A stretch of 7,258 bases of DNA from Oscillospiraceae bacterium (GTDB lineage: Bacteria; Bacillota; Clostridia; Oscillospirales; Ruminococcaceae). Below the pieces are notes generated by a model. It searched no databases. It was not told the DNA's origin and saw only the letters and a list, made by a program, of their open reading frames with translations. Position numbers and translations under genes: made by a program. Location: positions 1-7,258 of the forward strand of contig JAFQBO010000188.1 in NCBI GenBank assembly GCA_017416665.1, given 5' to 3'. Positions 1 to 6,865 of the stretch are shown here, piece after piece. Each line of letters starts with the position of its first letter. Within the stretch, counting starts at the first letter, position 1.

Positions 1-69
1 CATGGTACTCTTGACGAGGTTAAAAAGCAGATTGTTGACGCAGTGGAAAAGGGAATTTTATCATGTTAA
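1..69 (+). CDS. nrnA: C-terminal end of a DHH-family phosphoesterase, probably NrnA (partial, 5' end outside window)
   Basis: Frame 1 is open from the first base to a TAA at 67-69 and encodes 22 residues, beginning HGTLDEVKKQ and ending in KGILSC. This resembles the last strand and helix of NrnA-type DHH/DHHA1 proteins, where a GCT(L/I)xG segment is followed by a charged helix that closes the DHHA1 domain. NrnA degrades nanoRNA and dephosphorylates pAp in the cytoplasm, and in many Firmicutes it lies directly upstream of truB. Here its stop overlaps the truB start by 7 nt (ATGTTAA), which supports both the reading frame and the operon. The catalytic DHH part lies outside the window, so identity rests on a short tail plus context. 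Any other gene that ends here is possible. Confidence 0.55.
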   Translation, partial: HGTLDEVKKQIVDAVEKGILSC

Positions 70-968
70 ACGGAATAATCTGTATAAATAAACCTGAGGG
101 TTTTACCTCTTTTGACGTTATTGCCAAAATGCGTGGAATACTGAAAATGAAAAAACTGGGGCATTCGGGTACACTCGATCCTATGGCTACGGGTGTACTT
201 CCTGTTTTTGCAGGTGGTGCCACAAAAGCAATCAGTATCATTCCCGAAACGGGAAAAAGCTATCGTGCAGGCTTTAAATTTGGTATTGTTACTGATACCT
301 ACGACACAACAGGTAAAATTATTGAAGAAACTGATTTTTCAGTTTCAACTACTGATGTTGAGCAGGCACTTACAGCTTTCAGAGGTGAAATAACTCAGCT
401 TCCTCCTATGTATTCAGCTGTGCAGGTTGACGGAAAGAGACTTTATGACCTTGCAAGAAAAGGCATAGAAGTTGAAAGACCATCAAGACAGGTGGAAGTA
501 AGCAGACTGGAACTTATACAATATGACGAAAAAACAGGTATGGGGATACTTGAAATTTCCTGCTCAAAGGGAACTTATATTCGTTCAATAATTCATGATA
601 TGGGACAAAATCTTAAATGTGGTGCGGCAATGACTTCACTTGAGAGAACTTCATCAAACGGCTTTTCTGTTGATGAGTGTGTAACGCTTGAACAGCTTGA
701 AAAGCTTCGTGATGAAGACAGAACTGAAGAAATTGTCAAACCGGTTGAAAGTCTGTTTAAAACACTGCCATCATTATATTTATCGGAAAAAAAGACAACT
801 ATGTATAAAAACGGCGTAAAACTGATGCTTGACAGATTACCTGTAAAGCCTGAGCAGGAAAAATTCCGTGTTTACGGTGCTGATAAATGCTTTATAGGTA
901 TCGCACAGGCTGACAGAAACGAAAACGTTTTAAGAGTACTCAAAAATTTAAGCGGTGACGGAAAATGA
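63..968 (+). CDS. truB: tRNA pseudouridine(55) synthase TruB
   Basis: This 301-residue protein isomerises uridine 55 in the T-loop of tRNAs to pseudouridine, in the cytoplasm. The N-terminus has the family opening (NKPEGFTSFDVI, 9-20), followed by the catalytic block GHSGTLDPMATGVL (33-46), in which Asp39 is the nucleophile. LPPMYSAVQVDGKRLYDLAR (113-132) and CSKGTYIR (167-174) are the other conserved TruB blocks. Residues from about 240 to 298 form the small C-terminal PUA-like domain. The length is normal for bacterial TruB and no key residue is missing. The ATG at 63 has AAAAGGGA (47-54) eight bases upstream and lies inside the end of the preceding gene. The 3' end shares ATGA with ribF, so the gene is the middle member of an nrnA-truB-ribF operon. 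Confidence 0.97.
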   Translation: MLNGIICINKPEGFTSFDVIAKMRGILKMKKLGHSGTLDPMATGVLPVFAGGATKAISIIPETGKSYRAGFKFGIVTDTYDTTGKIIEETDFSVSTTDVEQALTAFRGEITQLPPMYSAVQVDGKRLYDLARKGIEVERPSRQVEVSRLELIQYDEKTGMGILEISCSKGTYIRSIIHDMGQNLKCGAAMTSLERTSSNGFSVDECVTLEQLEKLRDEDRTEEIVKPVESLFKTLPSLYLSEKKTTMYKNGVKLMLDRLPVKPEQEKFRVYGADKCFIGIAQADRNENVLRVLKNLSGDGK

Positions 969-1876
969 TCTTTGTAACAAATGAAACCATAAAAGAAAAA
1001 ACAGCCGTCGCTCTGGGGATTTTTGACGGCGTTCACCTCGGACACCGTCTGATACTGGACACAGCGAAAACCTTTTCGGAAAAGGGAATGAAATTTGCAG
1101 TTTTCACCTTTAAAACTGCATCTGTTGAAATAAAACATGGCAAGCCTTATGAATATCTTTACACGGAAAATCAGAAAAATCATATTCTGGAAAATCTTGG
1201 TGCTGAGTATATCTGTTCACCCGACATTAGTGCAATTAAAAACATGAGTGGTGAACAGTTTGCAAAGGAAATTCTTGCTGAAAAAATGAATGCGGGAGCA
1301 GTTGTGTGCGGTGAAAATTTCCGTTTCGGAAAAGATGCTTCATGCGGTGCGGAAGACATTGTGGCTTTTGGTAAAAAATACGGTTTTGAAGTCATTGTCT
1401 GCAAAACGCTTGAAAAAAACGGCGAAAAAATTTCCTCGGGAAAAATCAAGGACTATCTGAAAAACGGTGAACTTTCAAAGGCAAATGAACTGCTGGGCGA
1501 AAGGTACTTCATTCTCGGAGAAGTCGTTACGGGAAACCGTCTCGGACGAACCATAAGCTTTCCGACCATCAACCAGCTTTTTGAAGAAAAACAGGTTGTA
1601 CCGAAAAAGGGTGCTTACGCATCGTCAACGGAAATTTACGAAAAGGAATACTGTGCAATAACTAACATTGGGGTTAAACCTACAGTTGAAAGTAATATAA
1701 AGCCACTTGCTGAAACGCATATTATTGACTTTGGCAGTGACATTTACGGAAAAACCATAAAAACGGAATTTATAGAATTTTTAAGAGAAGAAAAAAAATT
1801 CCCTTCTCTTGAACATTTAAAAGAACAAATCCTGAGTGATTTGAATACGGCAAAGAAATTTTATTTGTCGAAGTAA
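965..1876 (+). CDS. ribF: Bifunctional riboflavin kinase / FMN adenylyltransferase (FAD synthetase) RibF
   Basis: This 303-residue protein has the two-domain RibF layout. It phosphorylates riboflavin to FMN and then adenylylates FMN to FAD. The N-terminal nucleotidyltransferase half carries GIFDGVHLGH (18-27), GENFRFGKDASCG (116-128) and ISSGKIKDYL (156-165). The C-terminal riboflavin kinase half carries LGRTISFPTIN (193-203), NIGVKPT (234-240) and AETHIIDF (249-256), where Glu250 is the expected catalytic base. Two N-terminal motifs deviate from the usual forms. FTFKTAS (47-53) stands where TFEPHP is common, and the ISSTxIR-type motif ends in Lys162 instead of Arg, so FAD synthetase efficiency is uncertain. 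The kinase half looks intact. The ATG overlaps the truB stop (ATGA, 965-968), indicating coupled translation. No clear terminator follows. Confidence 0.95.
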   Translation: MIFVTNETIKEKTAVALGIFDGVHLGHRLILDTAKTFSEKGMKFAVFTFKTASVEIKHGKPYEYLYTENQKNHILENLGAEYICSPDISAIKNMSGEQFAKEILAEKMNAGAVVCGENFRFGKDASCGAEDIVAFGKKYGFEVIVCKTLEKNGEKISSGKIKDYLKNGELSKANELLGERYFILGEVVTGNRLGRTISFPTINQLFEEKQVVPKKGAYASSTEIYEKEYCAITNIGVKPTVESNIKPLAETHIIDFGSDIYGKTIKTEFIEFLREEKKFPSLEHLKEQILSDLNTAKKFYLSK

Positions 1877-1941
1877 TGTGAAATTTATTTATATGAAACA
1901 AGCTTTCATTACACTTTCACTTTGCTGTCACATTACAGTTT

Positions 1942-1947
1942 TATAAT
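1942..1947 (+). promoter_or_regulatory. Candidate -10 box for the Gld-like ABC operon
   Basis: A perfect TATAAT lies in the 119-nt gap between ribF and the ABC ATPase gene. It would place transcription start near 1954 and give a leader of about 42 nt that includes the strong AAAGGAGGT site (1977-1985). No good -35 hexamer is visible at 16-18 bp: the bases there read ACTTTG, and the best nearby match, TTTGCT at 1921, has a spacer of only 15. An activator or a weak promoter is therefore possible. Two copies of CATTACANTTT (1907-1917 and 1931-1941) lie just upstream, and the second one abuts the box. Confidence 0.4.
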
Positions 1948-1995
1948 TGTTTTATTAAGACTTTAGTGTGATAAATAAAGGAGGTTATACCTTAA

Positions 1996-2970
1996 ATGAT
2001 AGAGGTAAAGGAGCTCACCAAAAATTATGGTGACAAACAGGCAGTAAAGGGAATAAGCTTTACTGTCAATGATGGCGAGATTCTCGGATTTTTAGGTCCG
2101 AACGGTGCCGGAAAATCAACAACAATGAATATGCTTACAGGATATATTTCCTCGACTTCGGGTACAGCTGTCATCAACGGCGTTGATATTCTCGAAGATC
2201 CGATCAAGGCAAAGGCAAATATCGGTTATCTTCCTGAAATTCCTCCGCTTTATGTTGACATGACCGTAAAAGCATATCTGAACTTTATATATGATCTCAG
2301 AAAATGTAAGCTTCCTCGCAAGGATCATCTTCTGAGCGTCTGTAATCTCTGCAAGATAACAGATGTAAAGGACAGAATCATAAAGCATCTTTCAAAGGGT
2401 TACAAACAGCGTGTGGGACTTGCACAGGCTTTAATCGGTAATCCGCCGGTGCTTATCCTTGACGAACCGACAGTAGGTCTTGACCCTAGCCAGATGAAGG
2501 AAATCAGAACTCTCATCAAAAAGCTTGGCAAGAGCCACACTGTTATTTTGTCATCACATATTCTTTCTGAAATTCAGCAGGTATGTGACAGAGTTATTAT
2601 CATCGACAAGGGTGTTGTTGCCGCTGATGATACTGCGGACAACCTTTCAAAGAAAATGTCTACGGATCATCGTCTTATTGTAAGACTTGAAGGTGATAAG
2701 GACGAAATTTTAACAAAGCTCAAATCACTTGATGGCATCAAGTCGGTAACAGCTGATCTTGAAAAGGAAAACGGCGTTTTTGAATACGAAATCGAGGCAA
2801 TGGAAAACGTTGACCTCCGCCGTAAAATAAGCGATGTGGCGCAGGAAAACGGCTGGGCTATCCTGCTTATGAAAACAACAGAGCTTACCCTCGAAGACAT
2901 ATTCCTTAAAATCACTATGGGTGAGGGTATCGAAAACATTATTCCTGATGATAAAGGAGGAGAAAACTAA
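1996..2970 (+). CDS. GldA-like ABC transporter ATP-binding protein
   Basis: This 324-residue cytoplasmic ATPase powers the ABC-2 permease encoded next to it. The motifs occur in the canonical order: Walker A GPNGAGKST (34-42), signature LSKGYKQR (132-139), Walker B LILDEPT (153-159) with catalytic Glu157, D-loop GLDP (161-164), and switch His188 in SSHIL. The Q-loop position reads IGYLPE (76-81), with Glu in place of Gln. This, together with LSKGY instead of LSGGQ, is typical of the GldA branch and does not suggest decay. A C-terminal domain of about 90 residues follows the nucleotide-binding domain and ends in the ELTLEDIFLKIT block (296-307) common in ABC-2 exporters. The start has AAAGGAGGT (1977-1985) upstream, with 11 nt between GGAGG and the ATG. 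The stop TAA shares its last base with the permease ATG. The transported or moved substrate is unknown. Confidence 0.93.
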   Translation: MIEVKELTKNYGDKQAVKGISFTVNDGEILGFLGPNGAGKSTTMNMLTGYISSTSGTAVINGVDILEDPIKAKANIGYLPEIPPLYVDMTVKAYLNFIYDLRKCKLPRKDHLLSVCNLCKITDVKDRIIKHLSKGYKQRVGLAQALIGNPPVLILDEPTVGLDPSQMKEIRTLIKKLGKSHTVILSSHILSEIQQVCDRVIIIDKGVVAADDTADNLSKKMSTDHRLIVRLEGDKDEILTKLKSLDGIKSVTADLEKENGVFEYEIEAMENVDLRRKISDVAQENGWAILLMKTTELTLEDIFLKITMGEGIENIIPDDKGGEN

Positions 2971-3674
2971 TGGGTGCTATTTTCAGAAGAGAGCTTGGTG
3001 CTTTTTTCACATCAAGCATCGCTTATGTGTTCTTAGGTGTGTTCTATCTTTTATCGGGCATGTTGTTTTACATAAACACACTCGCTTCGGGAACTTCGGA
3101 TATGGCAGGCTATTTGTCACTGCTTTTCCTTGCAATCATTATGCTTGTTCCTGTTCTTACCATGAAAACGTTCAGTGAAGAAAAAAAGCAGAAAACAGAT
3201 CAGGGACTTCTTACAGCTCCGATTAGTCTTGGTGCAATGGTACTTGGCAAATATTTTGCTGTGTTTGTAATGTACCTGTTCGGTATAAGCATTATTTTTG
3301 TTCATGCCGTTATTTTAAGCTTTTTCGGTACAGTCGACTGGACGCTGGTTGCCTCAAACTATGTTGCACTTGTGCTTATGGGTGCGGCATGTATCGCAAT
3401 AGGAATGCTTGTTTCAGCACTTACTGAAAATCAGGTTGTTGCGGCTGTAGGCGGAATTTTCTCACTTTTATTCATATTTATGCTTGATTTCGTTGCAGGC
3501 TTTATTGACATTGAATTTATTTCCGATATTTTAACATCTCTTTCGTTCTACAATAAATATTACGAATTTACATGCGGAATATTTAATCTTTCAAGCGTAC
3601 TTTTCTATGTCAGCGTGGCTGTGGTGTTCAACTTCCTTACAGTCAGAATTTTTGAAAAGAGACGCTGGAGCTAA
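2970..3674 (+). CDS. ABC-2 family permease, GldF-like
   Basis: This 234-residue integral membrane protein is the membrane half of the transporter with the upstream ATPase. Six hydrophobic segments are visible, at about residues 15-36, 47-66, 91-118, 126-150, 155-177 and 207-226. Between the second and third lies FSEEKKQKTDQGLLTAP (68-84), the cytoplasmic coupling-helix region conserved in ABC-2/GldF permeases. A loop containing LSFYNKYYEFTCGIF (191-205) precedes the last helix, a position where GldF homologues have a similar aromatic stretch. The C-terminus is basic (KRR) and therefore probably cytoplasmic. AAAGGAGG (2953-2960) sits nine bases before the ATG, inside the end of the ATPase gene, and the two genes overlap by one base. 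A single permease gene implies a homodimer, unless it pairs with an unlinked subunit. Confidence 0.9.
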   Translation: MGAIFRRELGAFFTSSIAYVFLGVFYLLSGMLFYINTLASGTSDMAGYLSLLFLAIIMLVPVLTMKTFSEEKKQKTDQGLLTAPISLGAMVLGKYFAVFVMYLFGISIIFVHAVILSFFGTVDWTLVASNYVALVLMGAACIAIGMLVSALTENQVVAAVGGIFSLLFIFMLDFVAGFIDIEFISDILTSLSFYNKYYEFTCGIFNLSSVLFYVSVAVVFNFLTVRIFEKRRWS

Positions 3675-3680
3675 GGAGGA
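3673..3680 (+). promoter_or_regulatory. Ribosome binding site that fixes the start of the GldG-like gene
   Basis: AAGGAGGA overlaps the permease stop codon (TAA, 3672-3674). Three in-frame ATGs follow, at 3682, 3691 and 3703. The first lies only 2 nt after GGAGG, too close for normal initiation. The second lies 11 nt away, the same spacing as for the ABC ATPase gene in this window, so 3691 is the best start. The site lies downstream of a longer in-frame ATG at 3607, which is therefore not favoured. Confidence 0.75.
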
Positions 3681-3690
3681 TATGTCGAAA

Positions 3691-5319
3691 ATGAGTAAAG
3701 ATATGACAAACGCAAAAAAGCCGTTTAACAAGAAGAAACTTAAATATGGTGCTGTGGCAACGGCAATTACGGTTTTTGTTATTGCAATCGTTGTTTTCAT
3801 AAACCTTATTGCAGGACTTCTTACCGAAAGAAAAGGTCTCAAGCTTGACCTTACAGCAGAAAATTATTATGAAATCTCACAGGATACTATCGACTATATA
3901 AAGGCTCTTGATACAGATGTTGAAATTGCTGTTATGATGAATGAAGAAGATATTGTAAATAACAGTATGGGTAAAATCATTCTTGAATCACTTGCCAAAT
4001 ATGAACAGAATTCTGACTGTATCGAAGTAAACTACTACGATATTGAAGAAAATCCTGACATTGTAAACAAATTTGCCGCTAACTATAACGGTGAAATTTC
4101 AGAAGGTTCAATTATTATCGCAAGCGGTGACAGAGTTAAGGCAACTTCCATCGATTCACTGTTCACTATTGATACTTCAAGCTATTATCAGACAGGTGCT
4201 TATTCATATTCAGGATATAAGGGTGAATCTGAAATCACAGCGGCTGTAATGAACGTAACTGATGCAAACCCTGTAACTGTTGCCATTGCAGCATACTATA
4301 ATGGTGAGCTTATTTATCATTCCGATCTCGGATACACAATGAATTCTGTTGTGGAACTCCTTGACAAGAACGGATACAGCTATGAAGTAGTTGATATTCT
4401 TGCAGACGAGCTTTCACCTGAAGCATATGATATGGTAATTCTTCCTGCACCTGTAAGCGATCTTACAGATGACAGTATCACAAAGCTTGAAGATTTCCTC
4501 TATAACAACGGTAATCTTGACAAGAATATGATCTATATTGCCGATATTTTACAGAGAAAAACTCCTAAGCTTGATGCATTTCTCGAAGTATGGGGTATTG
4601 AAGTTACAGGCGATATGGTTGAAGAATCAGATGACTCGAACAGACAGCAGCTTAATGTTGTAAGAAACACTTATGGTATGGCTCAGACAGTTGCCGCACC
4701 TGTTGCAACAATCTCTGACAGTACATACAGTGAAGGTCTTTCAAATACAAAGCTTCCGGTTGTAGTTCCTGCAACAAGAAATATCAATCTTTTGTTTGAT
4801 GCAAATGTTGACAGAACAACAACTGCACTCCTCACATCTTCAGAAAGCTCAGTGCTTTATCCACTTAATCTGACAGAAACAAAGGAAGTTTCACTTGACA
4901 ATATGACAGATGAAGGAACAGAAGAAGCAACAGAAGAAACAGAGGCAACAACAGCTTTTGACATAAATTCAGCTGAAAAGGGCTCAAATGTTGTTATGGC
5001 TCTCGCATCAAAGGTTAATATTGATGCAAACGATGTAACTCACACAAACAACCTGCTTGTAATTGGTGGTGCATCGTTTATCGACCCGTACATTACAGGT
5101 TCAACAACATACAACAATGCGGAATTTTTCGTAAATACAGTCAACAGAATCTGCAACAAGGAAAGTGCAGTTATCATTGCTGAAAAGCACTTTGAATCTT
5201 CGGCTATTGATATTACAGCTTCACAGGTTACGGCACTTGAATGGGTTGTAGTTGCTGTAATTCCGGCAGTTGTAGCGATTTGCGGTATATTTGTGTTCAT
5301 AAGGAGAAGAAATCGATGA
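3691..5319 (+). CDS. GldG-like auxiliary protein of an ABC transporter (ABC_transp_aux / Gldg family)
   Basis: With the start at 3691 this is a 542-residue protein. A basic N-terminus (KKPFNKKKLK) precedes one membrane helix (about 21-44), then a large extracytoplasmic region, then a second helix (about 517-537) ending in RRRNR. Positive charges at both ends place both termini inside and about 470 residues outside. Right after the first helix comes KLDLTAENYYEIS (51-63), the signature of GldG-type proteins, which usually read as LDLT followed by a Y-S-LS-like stretch. Residues of about 193-310 resemble the Rossmann-like GIFT/ABC_transp_aux domain, including YDMVILPAPVSDLTDDSI. An acidic Thr/Glu linker occupies 407-422. 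In Bacteroidetes, GldG works with GldA and GldF in gliding and secretion, but outside that group its role is undefined. The gene overlaps the next one by ATGA. An ATG at 3682 would add three residues. Confidence 0.85.
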   Translation: MSKDMTNAKKPFNKKKLKYGAVATAITVFVIAIVVFINLIAGLLTERKGLKLDLTAENYYEISQDTIDYIKALDTDVEIAVMMNEEDIVNNSMGKIILESLAKYEQNSDCIEVNYYDIEENPDIVNKFAANYNGEISEGSIIIASGDRVKATSIDSLFTIDTSSYYQTGAYSYSGYKGESEITAAVMNVTDANPVTVAIAAYYNGELIYHSDLGYTMNSVVELLDKNGYSYEVVDILADELSPEAYDMVILPAPVSDLTDDSITKLEDFLYNNGNLDKNMIYIADILQRKTPKLDAFLEVWGIEVTGDMVEESDDSNRQQLNVVRNTYGMAQTVAAPVATISDSTYSEGLSNTKLPVVVPATRNINLLFDANVDRTTTALLTSSESSVLYPLNLTETKEVSLDNMTDEGTEEATEETEATTAFDINSAEKGSNVVMALASKVNIDANDVTHTNNLLVIGGASFIDPYITGSTTYNNAEFFVNTVNRICNKESAVIIAEKHFESSAIDITASQVTALEWVVVAVIPAVVAICGIFVFIRRRNR

Positions 5320-6779
5320 AAAAAAATATCAAGGCTGTTATTGCCTGTGCGGGTGTACTTGTTCTTGCAGGAGGCGGATATGCCGCTCTGATGCTGACTG
5401 ACAACGCTCCCGACACATCATCTGTTTCATCATCGGATGAACCGATTGCAACAACTCCAAGTAAAATTTTGGGATATGCCAAATATGATGTTCTGTCAAT
5501 TTCGGTTAAAAATAATAATGGTGAATATGTCTGTGTCTCGACATCTGAAAAAGATGACGAGGGAATGCCCGTATTTACTATAGAAGGCATTGAGGATCTT
5601 GACATAAACCGTACTCTTATAGATTCACTCACAAACAGTGTTTCTGCACTGGGCTGTGATGACGTTGTTGAAGAAAACGCCGCAGATCTTGAAAAATACG
5701 GTCTTGCCAATCCGCAGGCAGAGGTATCTATTAAAGCTACAGCTGATGCAAAAACACTTCTTATCGGAAATGAATCTCCGACAAGCGGTGAAACATATTG
5801 TATGATAAGAGGCGAAAAAACCGTGTATCTTGCGGCTACTTCATCTCTTGCAGTATTCCTCAATACAAAGGAAAACTTCCTTTCAACTGCTCTTATAGAA
5901 GCAAGCAGTGATGGAAACAATCCTGTACCTGAAATTATCACAATCGACAGAAAAGATCTTGATTATGATATTGTACTTGAGTATGACGACAACACTACAG
6001 AAAGTGGCAATACAAGCGGTACTCTTGCGACACATTATATGTCAGAGCCTGTTTTCTCGTATCTTGACGTACAGAAGTCACAGAATGCAACACAGGGATT
6101 TTTCGGACTTAATGCGTATTCTGCACTGTACGCTCATCCTGATAAGACACAGCTTGAAGCGTCAGGTCTTTCAGATCCGTTCTGTACAGTTTCAATGACA
6201 ACTATGGAAGGTGACAGTCATACAATAAAAATCGGTAATAAGCTCAATGTTGCCGAAGGTGAATATTATTCTGTAATGCTTGATGACATTGACGTTATTT
6301 ACGCAGTTTCAGCTGAAAATCTCTGCTGGGCTACACTTACTCCGGGCGATATTACCTCAAAAATGATTTTTGGTACTTTCGTATGGGATATTTCAAAGCT
6401 TGAAATCAATGTGAACGGCGGCGAAAGCGTACTGTTTACCGGAAGCGGTACTTCCGCAGATGATTATGAACTGACAAAAAACGGCGAAAAGGCAGACGCT
6501 GTGCGTTTCCAGAAGTTTTATCAATATCTGCTTAAAACCTCGGCTGAAGACTTTGTAATTGATGAACAGCCACAGGGTGAACCGACAGTTTCAATTGAGC
6601 TTGAAACACAGGACGGTACTGTAAATCAGACAGTGGAATTCTATAAGGCAGACGGTAAAAAGAGTCTTATTGTTGTTGATGGAACACCATGTTTCAAATG
6701 CCGTACAGCATATGTTGATTTGTTGATTGAAAATTTAGCTAAATTTGACACAAACGAAGAATTTGTAATGAACTGGTAA
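5316..6779 (+). CDS. Membrane-anchored DUF4340-type protein, probable external subunit of the Gld-like transporter
   Basis: This 487-residue protein has a short basic N-terminus (MKKNIK), one hydrophobic segment (about 7-28) that probably stays as an anchor, and a Ser/Thr/Asp-rich linker (28-48). The rest is soluble and presumably extracytoplasmic. The pattern typical of DUF4340 is present: LEKYGLANPQAEVSI (125-139), then LLIGN (148-152), GETYCMI (158-164) and VYLA (170-173). A second copy runs over about 280-338 (ASGLSDPFCTVSM, IKIGNKL, GEYYSVM, VIYAV) and a degenerate third over about 411-475. DUF4340 genes often follow GldG-like genes, and the biochemical function is unknown. The start at 5316 has AAGGAG (5301-5306) nine bases upstream and shares ATGA with the previous stop. 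An in-frame ATG at 5241 would add 25 Cys-rich residues ahead of the membrane segment and lacks support. No terminator follows before the next promoter. Confidence 0.85.
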   Translation: MKKNIKAVIACAGVLVLAGGGYAALMLTDNAPDTSSVSSSDEPIATTPSKILGYAKYDVLSISVKNNNGEYVCVSTSEKDDEGMPVFTIEGIEDLDINRTLIDSLTNSVSALGCDDVVEENAADLEKYGLANPQAEVSIKATADAKTLLIGNESPTSGETYCMIRGEKTVYLAATSSLAVFLNTKENFLSTALIEASSDGNNPVPEIITIDRKDLDYDIVLEYDDNTTESGNTSGTLATHYMSEPVFSYLDVQKSQNATQGFFGLNAYSALYAHPDKTQLEASGLSDPFCTVSMTTMEGDSHTIKIGNKLNVAEGEYYSVMLDDIDVIYAVSAENLCWATLTPGDITSKMIFGTFVWDISKLEINVNGGESVLFTGSGTSADDYELTKNGEKADAVRFQKFYQYLLKTSAEDFVIDEQPQGEPTVSIELETQDGTVNQTVEFYKADGKKSLIVVDGTPCFKCRTAYVDLLIENLAKFDTNEEFVMNW

Positions 6780-6805
6780 TTATGACAAATTACGACACGC
6801 AAAAA

Positions 6806-6814
6806 TGATATAAT
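6806..6814 (+). promoter_or_regulatory. Extended -10 promoter for the 93-residue protein gene
   Basis: TGA followed directly by TATAAT (6809-6814) is a perfect extended -10 element in the 86-nt gap between the DUF4340-type gene and the next gene. The -35 region is poor: ATGACA at 6782-6787 would need a 21-bp spacer, so the extended -10 probably does the work. Start of transcription is expected near 6821, giving a 45-nt leader that begins with the dyad at 6822-6840 and contains AAGGGAGG (6851-6858). Confidence 0.65.
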
Positions 6815-6821
6815 AAAAGAA

Positions 6822-6840
6822 GTGCTGATAAAATCGGCAG
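6822..6840 (+). repeat. 19-nt dyad, copy 1, at the predicted transcription start
   Basis: GTGCTGATAAAATCGGCAG contains two 7-nt arms, TGCTGAT and ATCGGCA, around AAA. In RNA this is a 7-bp hairpin with one G-U pair; as DNA it is an imperfect operator-like palindrome. It matches copy 2 at 7223-7241 at 17 of 19 positions. It begins about one base after the predicted +1 (6821). It could therefore be a repressor site overlapping the start, or a 5'-terminal hairpin that stabilises the message. The sequence alone does not decide between these. Confidence 0.6.
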
Positions 6841-6865
6841 CTCATAAATTAAGGGAGGGTGTAAA

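Noticed and set aside
881..894. GTGCTGATAAA in truB as a third copy of the 19-nt dyad
   Set aside because: Only the left part matches, the right arm ATCGGCA is absent, and it lies within coding sequence.
872..1183. 103-codon minus-strand open frame over the truB/ribF junction
   Set aside because: It lies antisense to two clear enzymes, shows no family features, and is explained by their codon usage.
1878..1920. Hairpin after ribF (GTGAAA/TTTCAC outside, ATGAAA/TTTCAT inside)
   Set aside because: The stems are AT-rich with uneven internal loops and no U-tract follows, so it is not a convincing terminator.
1947..1975. Second promoter TTGTTT, 17 bp, TG-T-GATAAA before the ABC ATPase gene
   Set aside because: The start would fall near 1982, inside the Shine-Dalgarno sequence, leaving a message without a usable ribosome site.
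2236..2403. Q-loop Glu81 and LSKGY signature in the ABC ATPase as signs of inactivation
   Set aside because: Both forms are usual in the GldA branch of ABC ATPases, and Walker A, Walker B, D-loop and switch His are intact.
3607..3690. Longer N-terminus for the GldG-like protein from an ATG at 3607
   Set aside because: It would overlap the permease by 68 nt, puts the strong ribosome site inside the gene, and adds residues that do not resemble the family N-terminus.
5241..5315. 25-residue Cys-rich extension of the DUF4340-type protein from an ATG at 5241
   Set aside because: It lies inside the GldG-like coding region, has no ribosome site, and would bury the basic start before the membrane anchor. 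The ATG at 5316 has AAGGAG at good spacing.
5337..5348. Lipobox-like VIAC at residues 8-11 of the DUF4340-type protein
   Set aside because: The cysteine would follow only ten residues, too short for a lipoprotein signal peptide, and the hydrophobic stretch continues past it to about residue 28, as in a membrane anchor.
5297..5941. 214-codon open frame on the minus strand inside the DUF4340-type gene
   Set aside because: It has a GTG start with no ribosome site upstream, is Ser-rich as expected for the antisense of this codon usage, has no recognisable domain, and lies fully opposite a well-supported gene.
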